A model generated the notes under the pieces. That model saw only the letters and a program-made list of their open reading frames with translations. It did no database searches and had not been told where the DNA came from. Below, piece after piece: positions 25,610-34,979 of a stretch of DNA of 64,000 nt. This DNA is from Natronococcus occultus SP4 (GTDB lineage Archaea; Halobacteriota; Halobacteria; Halobacteriales; Natrialbaceae): contig NC_019974.1 in assembly GCF_000328685.1 (NCBI RefSeq), positions 1,355,001-1,419,000 of the forward strand, given 5' to 3'. Made by a program: the position numbers and the translations under genes. Each line of letters opens with the position of its first letter. Positions within the stretch are counted from its first letter, which is position 1.

Positions 25610-26581
25610 TCAGTCGGCCTCCCGGAGCGCCTCGTTCAACGCCGGCACGACCTCGTGGAGGTCGGCGACGACGGCCCAGTCGGCCTTCTGGACGATCGCC
25701 GCCTCGGAGTCGGTGTTGATCGCCAGGATCGAATCGGCACCCTTGCAGCCGACCATGTGCTGGACGGCGCCGCTGATCCCGCAGGCGATGTAGACGTCAG
25801 GGCTGATCTTCGCGCCCGTCTGGCCGACCTGGTCGTCGTGGGGGCGCCACCCCTCGTTGACAGCGGCCCGGGAGGCCCCGACGGTTCCACCCAGCAGCTC
25901 CGCCAGCTCCTCGAGCTGATCGTAGTCCTCGGCGCTGCCGACGCCTCGTCCCCCGCCGACGACGACCCGGGCCTCGCCCAGCGGGATCCCCTCTTCGTCG
26001 CCCGTCTCGACGCGGTCGAGCTGGACCGCGAGGTGTGCGTCCTCGAGATCGGGTTCGAACGCGGAGACGGTCGGCTCGGTCGCGGACGACGCGGGTTCGG
26101 CCGGGAACTCGTGTTCGGCGGCCGTCAGCAGCTTTCGCTCGCCCTCGAGGCGGGCGTGCTCGATCAGGCTACCGCCCCAGCGGTTCCGCCGGAGCTCGTA
26201 GGCGCCGTCGTCGACCTCGACTTCGAGACAGTTCGTCGCCAGCGGCGCGTCGAGTTTCGCGCCGACGCGTGCGAGGACGTCGTGCCCGCGGTCGGTTCCC
26301 GGACCGACGATCGTCGCTGCCCCGCGGTCGTCGGCGAGCTGGACGACGCTCTCCGCCCACGCGTCGGGCGCGTAGCGCTCGAGGCGGTCGTGGGCAACGT
26401 GGTGGAGCTCCGCGACGCCGTGGGCGCCGAGGACGTCGGCCAGCGCCGCGGCCCCGTCGCCGAAGGCGACGGCCGCCAGCGCCCGGTCCTCGGCGTCGGC
26501 CAGCTCGCGGGCCAGCGCCAGCGCCTCGAGGGAGGTCTCCTCGGGCGCCCCGCCGTCGTGTTCGACCAACGCGAGGATCAT
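25610..26581 (-). CDS. etfA: Electron transfer flavoprotein alpha subunit (second set)
   Basis: A 323-residue EtfA of normal length. The N-domain starts MILALVEHDGG; the FAD domain has DDQVGQTGAKISPDVYIACG and AVQHMVGC, then AINTDSEAAI. It overlaps the upstream etfB by four bases and lies directly behind a dimethylglycine/sarcosine-dehydrogenase-like gene, so this ETF most likely takes electrons from that enzyme, as ETF does for the mitochondrial counterparts. It differs from the EtfA at 11856, which carries a long acidic extension and is tied to FixC; the two sets may share the FixC quinone reductase. A frame-shadow extends upstream and was ignored. Confidence 0.92.
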   Translation of the reverse strand: MILALVEHDGGAPEETSLEALALARELADAEDRALAAVAFGDGAAALADVLGAHGVAELHHVAHDRLERYAPDAWAESVVQLADDRGAATIVGPGTDRGHDVLARVGAKLDAPLATNCLEVEVDDGAYELRRNRWGGSLIEHARLEGERKLLTAAEHEFPAEPASSATEPTVSAFEPDLEDAHLAVQLDRVETGDEEGIPLGEARVVVGGGRGVGSAEDYDQLEELAELLGGTVGASRAAVNEGWRPHDDQVGQTGAKISPDVYIACGISGAVQHMVGCKGADSILAINTDSEAAIVQKADWAVVADLHEVVPALNEALREAD

Positions 26582-27351
26582 ACGACCTCGACCTCTTCCT
26601 CGAGGACGGCGACGATCTCCGGGACCGCCTCGGGCCCCTCGCCCAGCACCTCGGCGGGCGAGTCGTCGGTCTCGGGCGCTTCCAGGCGGACCTTCTCGAG
26701 GCCGTCCGTTCGGGGCTCGGCCTCGGGTTCGAGGCGCTCGATCTCCTGCTGACGGGCCTGCATCTTGGCCCGCATCGAGGCGTAGCGGGGCTCGTTGAGT
26801 CCTTCCTTGACTGTCACGACGGCTGGCAGATCGAGTTCGTAGACCTCCTCTCCGCCGGAGATCTCGCGTCTCGCGATCGCCGTCCCGTCCTCGACGTCGA
26901 GGTCCTTGATCCCCGTGACACAGGGGTAGCCGAGCGCGTTCGCGACGCGGACGCCGACCTGGTAGTTGGCCGCGTCGGCCGACTCGTTGCCGAACAACAG
27001 CAGGTCGAAGGCGCCGTCCTCGTCGGCGACCCGTTCGATTCCGTCGGCGAGCGCGTCCGCGGTCGCCCGCGGGGACCACTCCGCACCGTCGGTCTCGAGC
27101 AGCGTTGCCTCGTCGGCCTGCATGGCCAGTCCCGTCCGGAGCTGTTCCTCCGCTTCGGGCGGGCCGAGGGTAAGGACGTGGGTCGAGCCGCCGTGAGTCT
27201 CGACCTTCGCGACGGCCTCCTCGATCGCACACTCCTCGTGGGGGCTCATCGTAAACCCCAGCCCGCTCGTGTCGATCCGTTGCTCGTCGTCGGTGAGGAC
27301 GATCTTAGCGCCCGTGTTCGGGACGCGTTTGATACAGGCGAGTACCTTCAT
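26578..27351 (-). CDS. etfB: Electron transfer flavoprotein beta subunit (second set)
   Basis: A 257-residue EtfB. Family landmarks: MKVLACIKRVPNTGAKI, TMSPHEECAIEEAV, LLFGNESADAANYQVGVRVA and LPAVVTVKEGLNEPRYASM, the last being the EtfB signature region. It follows the flavoprotein dehydrogenase by two bases and overlaps etfA, giving the operon dehydrogenase-etfB-etfA. Standard length; binds AMP and forms the heterodimer with the following etfA. Confidence 0.93.
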   Translation of the reverse strand: MKVLACIKRVPNTGAKIVLTDDEQRIDTSGLGFTMSPHEECAIEEAVAKVETHGGSTHVLTLGPPEAEEQLRTGLAMQADEATLLETDGAEWSPRATADALADGIERVADEDGAFDLLLFGNESADAANYQVGVRVANALGYPCVTGIKDLDVEDGTAIARREISGGEEVYELDLPAVVTVKEGLNEPRYASMRAKMQARQQEIERLEPEAEPRTDGLEKVRLEAPETDDSPAEVLGEGPEAVPEIVAVLEEEVEVV

Positions 27352-27353
27352 GG

Positions 27354-29885
27354 TTAGCTCCGGATGCGGTCGTTTGCGGGGTCGAACAGCGGCTCGCTGC
27401 CGGCGACTTCGACTTCGACGGGGTACTGCTGGCCCATGTACTCGACCGCGAGCTCGCGGCCCTCCACGGCGTACTCCGGTGGAAGGTACGCCATCAGGAG
27501 GTGTTTGCCGACGGTCGGCCCCGTCCCCGCGCTGGTCACGTAGGACTCGCGACCCTCCTCGTCGACGATCACCTCGCCGTCGTCGTCGAGGACGGGCTCG
27601 CCGCCGAGCATGAACCGGCGCTCCCCGTCCTCGGGCGCGTGGTCGGCAACGGAGAGGGTACACAGCGTCGCCGCGTTCTCGGTCTCTACGGCCTCGGCGT
27701 AGGCCTCCTTCCCGACGAAGTCGGCGTCCTTGACCCCGTGGAAGGTCAGGCCCGCCTCCGAGGGGTCGTACTCCAGCTCGAGCTCGTGACCGTAGAGGCG
27801 GTACCCCTTCTCCATGCGGCCGGTGGTGCCGTAGACGCCCATCCCGACGGGGCGGATGTCGTGGTCCGCGCCGGCGTCCTCGAGCAGCTCCCAGAGCCGT
27901 CGGCCCTGACCCATCGGGGCGTAGAGCTCCCAGCCCCGCTCGCCGACGTAGGAGAGCCGCATCGCCCAGGCGTCGATCTCGCCGATCGTGAGCTCCCGGG
28001 CGGTGTACGGCGGGAACGCCTCGTGGGAGACGTCCTCCTCGGCGACAGACTGGACGACCTTGCGGGCCGTTGGCCCCCAGACGCCCAGCGTACACAGCGA
28101 CTCGGTGTTGTCGATCATCGTGACGTCGGCGTCCTCGGGGATGTGACTCCCGAACCAGGCCCGATCGGAGCCCGCGGCCGCCCCGCCCGTGATCAGCCGG
28201 AAGTGATCGGGGCCGATCCGGGCGATCGTCAGATCGGAGACGAAGCCGCCGTTTTCCGCAAGGATCGGCGTGTACACCGTCTTCCCGACGTCGACGTCGA
28301 TCCGGCCGACGGCCATCCCCTCGAGGAACTCGCAGGCGTCCTCGCCGACGAAATCGAAGATGCCAAAGCCCATATCGCCGACCATCGCGACCTCGTCGCG
28401 CATGTGGAGGTGTTCGGCCAGAATAATGGGAGACCACCACCGCGAGTCCCACTCGTTGGGCCGTTCGAGCCCCTCGAGATCGTCGGCGTAGCGCTCGAGG
28501 AGGTCCTCGTTTGACTCGTACCACTGGGGCCGTTCCCAGCCCGCGGCCTCGAAAAAGCGCGCGTCGAGTTCGTCCTGGCGGTCGTAGAACGGACTCGTGC
28601 GCAGCGGGCGGGAGCTCTGCCACTGCTCGTGGGGGTGGACGATGCCGTAGATCTTCTGGAACCCCTCGTGGGCGCGGTTCTTGACGAACTGCCTCGAAGT
28701 GCCGTACTCGTAGAACCGGTTGACGTCCGAGCCGTGGAGGTCGATGTCGGACCAGCCACGAGTCATCCACTGGGCGACGGCCTCGCCGACGGCGGGTGCC
28801 TCCTTGATCCAGACCGCGGCACAGGACCACAGCCCGTCGACGTCCTGTAGCGGCCCCAGAAGCGGCGCCCCGTCGGGGGTGACCGACAGCAGGCCGTCGA
28901 TCTCGTGGCGGACGCCGGCCTCGGGATCGTCCAGCAGTTCGGGAACGATCTCGAGGGCGTCGTGCATCGACTGCTCGAACGCGTCGTCGGTCAGCGGCGG
29001 CTGGGTCGGCGACAGCGGCGCCTCGTCGATCGAGGGGATCTCGTCGACGTCCCAGAGGATCGGGCGGTGCTGGTAGGAGCCGACCTCGAGGTCGTTGCCG
29101 TGCTGGCGCTCGTACATCTGGGTGTCCATATCCCGGACAACGGGGAAGGAGATCTCACCCTCGTACTCCTCAAAAAAGGAGATCGGACCGACGCTGACCA
29201 TCTGGTGGACCGCCGGCGTCAGCGGGATCTCGGCGCCGGCCATCGCGGCGATCTTCGGACTCCAGAGCCCGCAGGCGATGGCGACCTCGTCGGCCTCGAC
29301 GGTTCCCCGGTCCGTCTCGACCGCGGTGATCGCGCCGTCCTCGACGTGGAGATCCAGCACCGTCGTATTTGGCGACACCGTCAGCCCGCCGTCGGTGTAC
29401 TCTTCCGCGCGGGCCCGCATTACCTCGCCGGCCCGTAGCGGATCGCAGGTCCCCGCACCCGGGCTGTAGAAGCCACCCTCGATGATGTCGGTGTTGACGT
29501 AGGGAACCATCTCCTCGATCTCCGCGACCGAGAGCATGCGTCCGGGCTCGCCCCAGGCCTTCGCGGACTGAACGCGCCGTCGGAGCTCTTCCATGCGCTC
29601 TTCGGTCCGGGCCACCTCGATCCCGCCGCTGTTCGTGAAGGTGTCCATGTCCTCGTACTGCTCGATGCTCCGGCGGGTGAGGTGGGTCATCTCCTTGGAG
29701 TGCTCGACCGGCATCAGGAAGTTCGACGCGTGACCCGTCGAACCGCCGGGATCCGGCAGCGGTCCCTTGTCCAGCAACAGGATATCCTCCCGCCCCTGTT
29801 TCGCGAGGTGGTACGCGAGGCTGTTGCCGACGATCCCCGCGCCGATGACGACCGTCCTCGCACTCGAGGGGACGGCGTCGCTCAT
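27354..29885 (-). CDS. Dimethylglycine/sarcosine dehydrogenase-like flavoprotein (DAO plus GcvT domains)
   Basis: An 843-residue flavoprotein with the two-part layout of dimethylglycine and sarcosine dehydrogenases: an N-terminal FAD domain (VVIGAGIVGNSLAYHLA) and a C-terminal GcvT-like tetrahydrofolate-binding half (from about residue 430, with YVGERGWELYAPMG). GSTGHA resembles the covalent-FAD histidine motif of that family. Such enzymes demethylate N-methylglycines, transfer the C1 unit to tetrahydrofolate and pass electrons to ETF. The immediate downstream etfBA supports this. Exact substrate (dimethylglycine, sarcosine or another methylamine) is not fixed by sequence. First gene of the operon, divergent from fhs. 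Confidence 0.85.
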   Translation of the reverse strand: MSDAVPSSARTVVIGAGIVGNSLAYHLAKQGREDILLLDKGPLPDPGGSTGHASNFLMPVEHSKEMTHLTRRSIEQYEDMDTFTNSGGIEVARTEERMEELRRRVQSAKAWGEPGRMLSVAEIEEMVPYVNTDIIEGGFYSPGAGTCDPLRAGEVMRARAEEYTDGGLTVSPNTTVLDLHVEDGAITAVETDRGTVEADEVAIACGLWSPKIAAMAGAEIPLTPAVHQMVSVGPISFFEEYEGEISFPVVRDMDTQMYERQHGNDLEVGSYQHRPILWDVDEIPSIDEAPLSPTQPPLTDDAFEQSMHDALEIVPELLDDPEAGVRHEIDGLLSVTPDGAPLLGPLQDVDGLWSCAAVWIKEAPAVGEAVAQWMTRGWSDIDLHGSDVNRFYEYGTSRQFVKNRAHEGFQKIYGIVHPHEQWQSSRPLRTSPFYDRQDELDARFFEAAGWERPQWYESNEDLLERYADDLEGLERPNEWDSRWWSPIILAEHLHMRDEVAMVGDMGFGIFDFVGEDACEFLEGMAVGRIDVDVGKTVYTPILAENGGFVSDLTIARIGPDHFRLITGGAAAGSDRAWFGSHIPEDADVTMIDNTESLCTLGVWGPTARKVVQSVAEEDVSHEAFPPYTARELTIGEIDAWAMRLSYVGERGWELYAPMGQGRRLWELLEDAGADHDIRPVGMGVYGTTGRMEKGYRLYGHELELEYDPSEAGLTFHGVKDADFVGKEAYAEAVETENAATLCTLSVADHAPEDGERRFMLGGEPVLDDDGEVIVDEEGRESYVTSAGTGPTVGKHLLMAYLPPEYAVEGRELAVEYMGQQYPVEVEVAGSEPLFDPANDRIRS

Positions 29886-30041
29886 CCACGCTCACCTCTC
29901 TCGAATCCGTCCGTCCGTCTTCCGTTCGGATACCAATCCCCTCTCCTGTGTGTGTTGTTATCTCCCATACTACGTTCAGTGTCGTGTCAACGATATCCAG
30001 GATATTAAATTCCCGTAGTAGCCGTGAGAACGTCGGGTTAC

Positions 30042-30059
30042 GGCCGAACCGGTTCGGCC
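30042..30059. promoter_or_regulatory. Perfect 18-base palindrome between divergent C1-metabolism genes
   Basis: GGCCGAACCGGTTCGGCC is its own reverse complement. It lies in the 303-base gap between the dehydrogenase operon (minus) and fhs (plus), 157 and 130 bases from the two starts. A dimeric repressor or activator site is plausible; no regulator gene is adjacent. The remaining gap holds AT-rich promoter sequence around 29960-30010 and the fhs box at 30157. Confidence 0.55.
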
Positions 30060-30156
30060 CACACCCCCCACGTTATTATCGCTGACGAGCGAGGCGTCGG
30101 CCGAGCGTCGTCGAGGGCGGTGGGCGTCGTATCCGGAACAATACATGTGAGCTAAC

Positions 30157-30164
30157 ACTTATCA
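30157..30164 (+). promoter_or_regulatory. TATA-like box of fhs
   Basis: ACTTATCA, 25-32 bases before the fhs ATG; suggests a leaderless message. Confidence 0.5.
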
Positions 30165-30188
30165 CCGGTTCGAGAAAACGTATGCTAG

Positions 30189-31904
30189 ATGACTGATTCG
30201 AACCAGGACGGGAGGATCCCGACCGACTACGAGATCGCACAGAACGCCGAGAAGCGTCCGATCGACGACGTCGTCGAGCCGTTCGGACTCGACGCCGAGG
30301 ACCTCGAACTGATCGGCGAACACAAGGCGAAGGTTTCCTTCGACGCGATCGAACGGCTTCGCAGCGAGCGCTCCGAGGACGGAAAGCTCGTCCTCGTCAC
30401 CGGGATGACGCCGACGCCGCTGGGTGAGGGGAAGACGGTGACGACGGTCGGACTCGGCCAGGCGTTCAACCGGATCGATCGGGACGCGCTGATCGCGATC
30501 CGGGAGCCGTCGCTGGGACCGGTCTTCGGTGTGAAAGGCGGCGCCGCGGGCGGCGGATACTCCCAGGTGCTCCCGATGGAGGATATCAACCTCCATTTCA
30601 CCGGCGATCTACACGCGCTCACCTCGGCGCACAACCTAATTTCGACGATGCTCGACAACCACATCAAGCAGGGCAACGAGCTCGACATCGCCGTCAACTG
30701 GATCAACTGGCCCCGCGCGATCGACATGAACGATCGGGTGCTCCGGGAGACGGTGGTCGGTCTGGGCGGCGAGGTCACCGGCGTTCCCCGCGAGGACGGG
30801 TTCATCCTGACCGCGGCCTCGGAGATGATGGCGGTGCTCTGTCTCGCCGACGGTATCGAGGACCTCAAGGCCCGGATCGGTCGGATCATCGTTGCCTACG
30901 CCGAAGACGGCGAGCCGATCACGGTCGACGATATCGGTGCGACCGACGCCGCTGCCATCCTGTTGAAGGACGCACTCAAGCCGAACGTCGTCCAGACGAT
31001 CGAGGGGACGCCCGCGTTCGTCCACGGTGGTCCCTTCGCGAACATCGCCCACGGCACCAACTCGCTGATCGCCGACGAGGTCGCGGCCCACCTCTCGGAG
31101 TATCTCGTCACCGAAGCGGGCTTCGGGTCAGATCTGGGCGCCGAGAAGTTCATGAACATCGTCTGTCGGTTCGGCGAGATGGAGCCCGACGCGGTCACGG
31201 TCGTCGCGTCGGTACGGGCGCTGAAGTACCACGGCCAGAACATGTGGCCGCCGAACCTCGAACAGTTAGAAGACGAGGACGTCGCGGCCGTCGAGCGCGG
31301 GCTCGAGAACCTCGATAAACACGTCGAGAACTTGCGAAAGTTCGGCGTTCCCGTCGTCGTCGCGCTCAATCGGTTCCCCGACGACAGCGACGCGGAGGTC
31401 GAGGCGGTTCTCGACCACTGCCGGGAGGACCTCGAGGTGCGGGCAGCGGAGTCAACGGTGTTCAGCGACGGCGGCGAGGGTGGCGTCGACCTCGCCGAGA
31501 AACTTGTCGACGCAGCCGAGACCGAGTCGTCGTTCGAGCCGCTGTACGACCTCGAGATGTCGATCAAAGAGAAGATCGAGGTTGTCGCGACCGAGATCTA
31601 CGGGGCCGACGGCGTCGAGTACCACAGCGACGCCGAAACCGACATCGAACGGCTCACCGAGCACGGGTTCGACGACGTCCCGATCTGTATGTCCAAGACC
31701 TTCCACTCGCTGAGCGACGACGCCAGCCGCAAGGGCGTCCCCGAGGACTGGACCCTCGAAGTCAACGAGATCTACCCCTCGGCGGGGGCCGGCTTCCTCG
31801 TGGTGTTGACCGCCGACGTGCTGACCCTCCCCGGGCTTCCCGAGGAGCCCGCGGCCGCGAACATGGAGCTGCAGTCCGACGGAAGCATCGACGGCCTGTT
31901 CTGA
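30189..31904 (+). CDS. fhs: Formate--tetrahydrofolate ligase
   Basis: A 571-residue 10-formyl-tetrahydrofolate synthetase: formate + ATP + THF to 10-formyl-THF, reversible. Signatures: ATP-binding TPLGEGKTVTTVGLGQAF, then EPSLGPVFGVKGGAAGGGYSQ, and FVHGGPFANIAHGTNS. Full length. In this neighbourhood (methyl-group oxidation, FolD, formate dehydrogenase) it could run backwards, making ATP and formate from oxidised C1 units; direction is inference. Divergent from the dehydrogenase operon and monocistronic, ending six bases before a convergent gene. Confidence 0.96.
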   Translation: MTDSNQDGRIPTDYEIAQNAEKRPIDDVVEPFGLDAEDLELIGEHKAKVSFDAIERLRSERSEDGKLVLVTGMTPTPLGEGKTVTTVGLGQAFNRIDRDALIAIREPSLGPVFGVKGGAAGGGYSQVLPMEDINLHFTGDLHALTSAHNLISTMLDNHIKQGNELDIAVNWINWPRAIDMNDRVLRETVVGLGGEVTGVPREDGFILTAASEMMAVLCLADGIEDLKARIGRIIVAYAEDGEPITVDDIGATDAAAILLKDALKPNVVQTIEGTPAFVHGGPFANIAHGTNSLIADEVAAHLSEYLVTEAGFGSDLGAEKFMNIVCRFGEMEPDAVTVVASVRALKYHGQNMWPPNLEQLEDEDVAAVERGLENLDKHVENLRKFGVPVVVALNRFPDDSDAEVEAVLDHCREDLEVRAAESTVFSDGGEGGVDLAEKLVDAAETESSFEPLYDLEMSIKEKIEVVATEIYGADGVEYHSDAETDIERLTEHGFDDVPICMSKTFHSLSDDASRKGVPEDWTLEVNEIYPSAGAGFLVVLTADVLTLPGLPEEPAAANMELQSDGSIDGLF

Positions 31905-31910
31905 GCGGGC

Positions 31911-32483
31911 TCACTCCCGCGTTTCCGATCGGTATCCGAGCAGCCACAGCGCTCGGTAACACGTCCACAGCTCACACTCACACCGCTCGGCGAGCTCGCG
32001 ACAGCGTTCGAGGTAGCGCTCGTAGTCGGACGCTTCGGGCGGTTCGGGATACGGCGCCTCGAGCTCCCCGTGCTCGCGAAGCACCGCCCACTCCCGGGCG
32101 CTCATCACCAGGTATCGCTCCGGTTCGAGGAACTGCAGAAACGCCGTCCCCACCGGGACGTCGACCCCCGAAAGCGCCGTCAGCGCCTCGAGTTTTGCGG
32201 CCGTCGACTCGGCCTCGAGGGCGTCCTCGACCGCCGTCTCGAGGGCCTCGTACTCGTTGTCGCCGAACCGTTCCTCGGCGGCGCGTCGGTCCGCGTCGGG
32301 GTATCGCCCGAGGAAGCGCCGGAAGTACCACTGGACGATCCACTCGACGTCGCGCCGGCCGTACGTTCCCTGCCGCAGCGTCGTGGGCAACAGCTCGCGG
32401 TGTTCGTCTTCGACGGCCGCGAGGGGCTGCTCATCGGGGTACTCGTCGGCGAGGGTCTCGACCGTATCCGGGGAGAGCGCCAT
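31911..32483 (-). CDS. Conserved hypothetical protein, possible helix-hairpin-helix fold
   Basis: A 190-residue helical protein. The segment LTALSGVDVPVGTAFLQFLEPERYLVMSAREWAVL resembles the helix-hairpin-helix and following strand of base-excision glycosylase-like proteins (L-x-G-V-x-x-P...A-x-x-F-L...P-x-x-Y-x-V), but the catalytic Lys/Asp pair of HhH-GPD enzymes is not obvious. The start is the first ATG after a plausible promoter; the C-terminus has a small Cys pair (ERCECELWTC). Convergent with fhs, divergent from the formate dehydrogenase gene. Function not assigned. Confidence 0.55.
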   Translation of the reverse strand: MALSPDTVETLADEYPDEQPLAAVEDEHRELLPTTLRQGTYGRRDVEWIVQWYFRRFLGRYPDADRRAAEERFGDNEYEALETAVEDALEAESTAAKLEALTALSGVDVPVGTAFLQFLEPERYLVMSAREWAVLREHGELEAPYPEPPEASDYERYLERCRELAERCECELWTCYRALWLLGYRSETRE

Positions 32484-32511
32484 CGACGATCGGTTGTGCG
32501 GCAGAGAGTGT

Positions 32512-32545
32512 GAACGTTTTCCTCACCGTCGTGGGAGAAACGTTC
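32512..32545. promoter_or_regulatory. Inverted repeat between the hypothetical gene and formate dehydrogenase
   Basis: Arms GAACGTTT (32512-32519) and AAACGTTC (32538-32545) are perfectly complementary with an 18-base spacer that is itself partly symmetrical. Located 29 bases outside the minus-strand start and about 60 bases before the formate dehydrogenase ATG; candidate operator. Confidence 0.45.
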
Positions 32546-32605
32546 ATACCTCGTCGCGCAAAACGTGATACCATATCATGGGCAACTTCCGCACAGGTGA
32601 TTCCG

Positions 32606-34741
32606 ATGGCGACTGAGGAGTCGGAGCCGGTAAAGACGATCTGTCCGTACTGCGGCGTCGGCTGTGGAATCCAGGTCAACCAGGGCGAAGAGCCCGGCGA
32701 CGTCCAGTTCATGCCGTGGGGTGATGCGCCGGTCAACGAGGGCCGGATCTGTATCAAGGGTGGCGCGGCGACGGAGGTCGTCGACCACGAGGACCGACTC
32801 ACCGAGCCGCTGATCAAAGAGGACGGCGAGTTCCGCGAGGCCAGCTGGGCGGAGGCTTACGACCGCATCGTCGACGAACTCGAGCGCATCCGCGAGGAGT
32901 ACGAGCCCGACGCGATGGGCTTTTTCGGCTCCTCAAAGACGATGAACGAGGAGAACTACCTCCTCCAGAAGCTCGCGCGACGGTACGGCACCAACAACGT
33001 CGACAACTGCACCCGGATGTGTCACGCCTCGACGGTGTGGGCGCTACGGACGAGTCTGGGCGCCGGTGCGATGACAAACAGCATGGCCGACCTGGAGGAG
33101 TCGGCTGACGTCTTCTGGATCCAGGGCGCGAATCCCGGGGAGCAACACCCGATTGCGAACAGCCAGTACTTCCGGCAGGCCGTCCTCGAGGGGGCGACGG
33201 TGATCCAGGTCGACCCCCACGCCAACAAGACGACCTCGTCGTTCCAGATCGACGAGACGGACCGCCACCAGCACCTCCAGCTCGAGCCGGGGACCGACAT
33301 CCCGCTGTTGAACGTCGTGATCAAGACGATTCTGGAGAACCACGAGGACGACCCCGACGCGGGCTGGATCGACGAGGAGTTCATCGAGGAGCGAACGGAA
33401 GGGTTCGACCACCTCAAGGAGACGCTCTCGGAGTTCGACAAGGAGGAGGCCGCCGAGCAGTGTGGCGTCCCGCTCGAGGACATCGAGCTGGCCGCCGAAA
33501 AGTACGCGATGGCGAACAACGCGGCCATCTTCACCGGGATGGGGATGAGCCAGCACACCTGCGGGGTCGACAACGTCCAGAACGAGATCAACCTCGCGCT
33601 GATCACGGGCAACCTCGGCAAGCCGGGAACGGGTGTCAACCCGCTTCGAGGCCAGAACAACGTCCAGGGGACCTGTGACGTCGGTGCGATGCCGAACGTC
33701 CTGCCGGGCTACCAGCTGGTCGACGACGACGAGGCCCGCCAGTCCGTCGAGGAGGAGTGGGGGTTCGAGGTGCCCGACGAGCCCGGACTGACGAACGTCG
33801 AGCTCTCCCACGAGTTCGGCAACTCGGTGAAGGGACTGTACGTGATGGGCGAGAACCCTGTCGTGAGCGAACCCGACGCCAACCGGGTTATCGAGCGCAT
33901 TCAGGACCTGGAGTTCATGGTCGCACAGGACATCTTCATGACCGAGACGGCCGAGTACGCCGACGTCGTCCTCCCGGCGACGACCTGGGCCGAACGCGGC
34001 GGCACCGTCACCAACACCGACCGCCGGGTCCAGCGGATGCGCGGCGTCGATAAGGTCCACGAGAACACGAAACACGACCTCGAGATCCTCATGGAGGTCG
34101 GCAGCCGGCTGTTCAGCGAGGACGAGTTCCGCTTCGAGGACGAGGAGGCCGTCTTCGAGGAGCTCCGGCAGGTCTGTCCGAGCTACTACGGGATGACCTA
34201 CGAGATCCTCGGCGAGGAGGGGATCCAGTGGCCCTGTTACGAACTCGGTGACGAGGGCGACCAGTACCTCTACGAGGACAGCTTCGACACCGACAACGGC
34301 CTCGGGCAGATCGAGGGTGTGACCCATCAGCCCCCCAAAGAGACTCCCGACGAGGAGTATCCGCTGATCCTGACGACTGCCCGGCTCGAGGAACACTACA
34401 ACACGGGGACGATGAGCCGTCGCTCGCCGACGCTGAACCGCCAGACCCCCGAGAACTTCGTCGACGTCCACCCCAACGACGCCGAGCGCTACGGGATCGA
34501 GGACGGCCAGGACGTCGTCCTCAAGTCCCGGCGTGGCGAGATCACCGTCGAGGCCCAGGTCACCGACGCGATCAAGGAGGGATCGGTGTGGACGACGCCA
34601 CACTTCGCGGCCGCCTCCGCCAACCGTCTCACCAACGACGTCCTCGACGAGCGCGCGAAGATCCCCGAGTACAAGGCCGCGGCGGCCGAGATCGAGGTCG
34701 GTATCGAGCCGGCCGACTCGGAGGCGCCGGCCGACGACTGA
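32606..34741 (+). CDS. Formate dehydrogenase-like molybdopterin oxidoreductase, alpha subunit
   Basis: A 711-residue molybdo/tungsto-bis-pterin enzyme of the formate dehydrogenase type. The N-terminal [4Fe-4S] motif is CPYCGVGCGI with a later Cys in GRICIKGG. The catalytic residue is the Cys of TRMCHAS, a Cys-His pair at the place of Sec-His in E. coli FDH-H. The cofactor region VGAMPNVLPGYQ-type sequence (DVGAMPNVLPG) is as in FDH alphas, and a molydopterin-dinucleotide domain closes the protein (ILTTARLEEHYNTGTMSRRSP). No Tat signal, so cytoplasmic. No electron-transfer subunit is adjacent. Probably oxidises formate released by Fhs; nitrate-reductase-like use is less likely. Start is the ATG at MATEESEPVKT, with the frame open upstream only as a shadow. 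Confidence 0.88.
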   Translation: MATEESEPVKTICPYCGVGCGIQVNQGEEPGDVQFMPWGDAPVNEGRICIKGGAATEVVDHEDRLTEPLIKEDGEFREASWAEAYDRIVDELERIREEYEPDAMGFFGSSKTMNEENYLLQKLARRYGTNNVDNCTRMCHASTVWALRTSLGAGAMTNSMADLEESADVFWIQGANPGEQHPIANSQYFRQAVLEGATVIQVDPHANKTTSSFQIDETDRHQHLQLEPGTDIPLLNVVIKTILENHEDDPDAGWIDEEFIEERTEGFDHLKETLSEFDKEEAAEQCGVPLEDIELAAEKYAMANNAAIFTGMGMSQHTCGVDNVQNEINLALITGNLGKPGTGVNPLRGQNNVQGTCDVGAMPNVLPGYQLVDDDEARQSVEEEWGFEVPDEPGLTNVELSHEFGNSVKGLYVMGENPVVSEPDANRVIERIQDLEFMVAQDIFMTETAEYADVVLPATTWAERGGTVTNTDRRVQRMRGVDKVHENTKHDLEILMEVGSRLFSEDEFRFEDEEAVFEELRQVCPSYYGMTYEILGEEGIQWPCYELGDEGDQYLYEDSFDTDNGLGQIEGVTHQPPKETPDEEYPLILTTARLEEHYNTGTMSRRSPTLNRQTPENFVDVHPNDAERYGIEDGQDVVLKSRRGEITVEAQVTDAIKEGSVWTTPHFAAASANRLTNDVLDERAKIPEYKAAAAEIEVGIEPADSEAPADD

Positions 34742-34979
34742 GACGGGCTGGTATCCCGTTTTGCCGGCACGACCACCGCCCGACTCGGGCTCGTTCCGGG
34801 GCTGACGTCGGCGGTCCACGCGAGCCGGTCGCTTCGAGTGGCTCGTGACTTCACCCACGACTGAAGTCGTTCCTCGAATCTCTGTAACGTCCGCGTTGTG
34901 TCCTGTGCTGTATGGTAACAAAAGCAAGGACTATATGAGTGACCCGCCATGTTCCGGACGAGGACGAGGACGAGTACAC

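Noticed and set aside
27357..28830. Upstream extension of the second etfB frame into the flavoprotein gene
   Set aside because: The in-frame part above 27351 is Arg-rich shadow of the dehydrogenase; the EtfB family start MKVLACIKRVP at 27351 follows the dehydrogenase stop by two bases.
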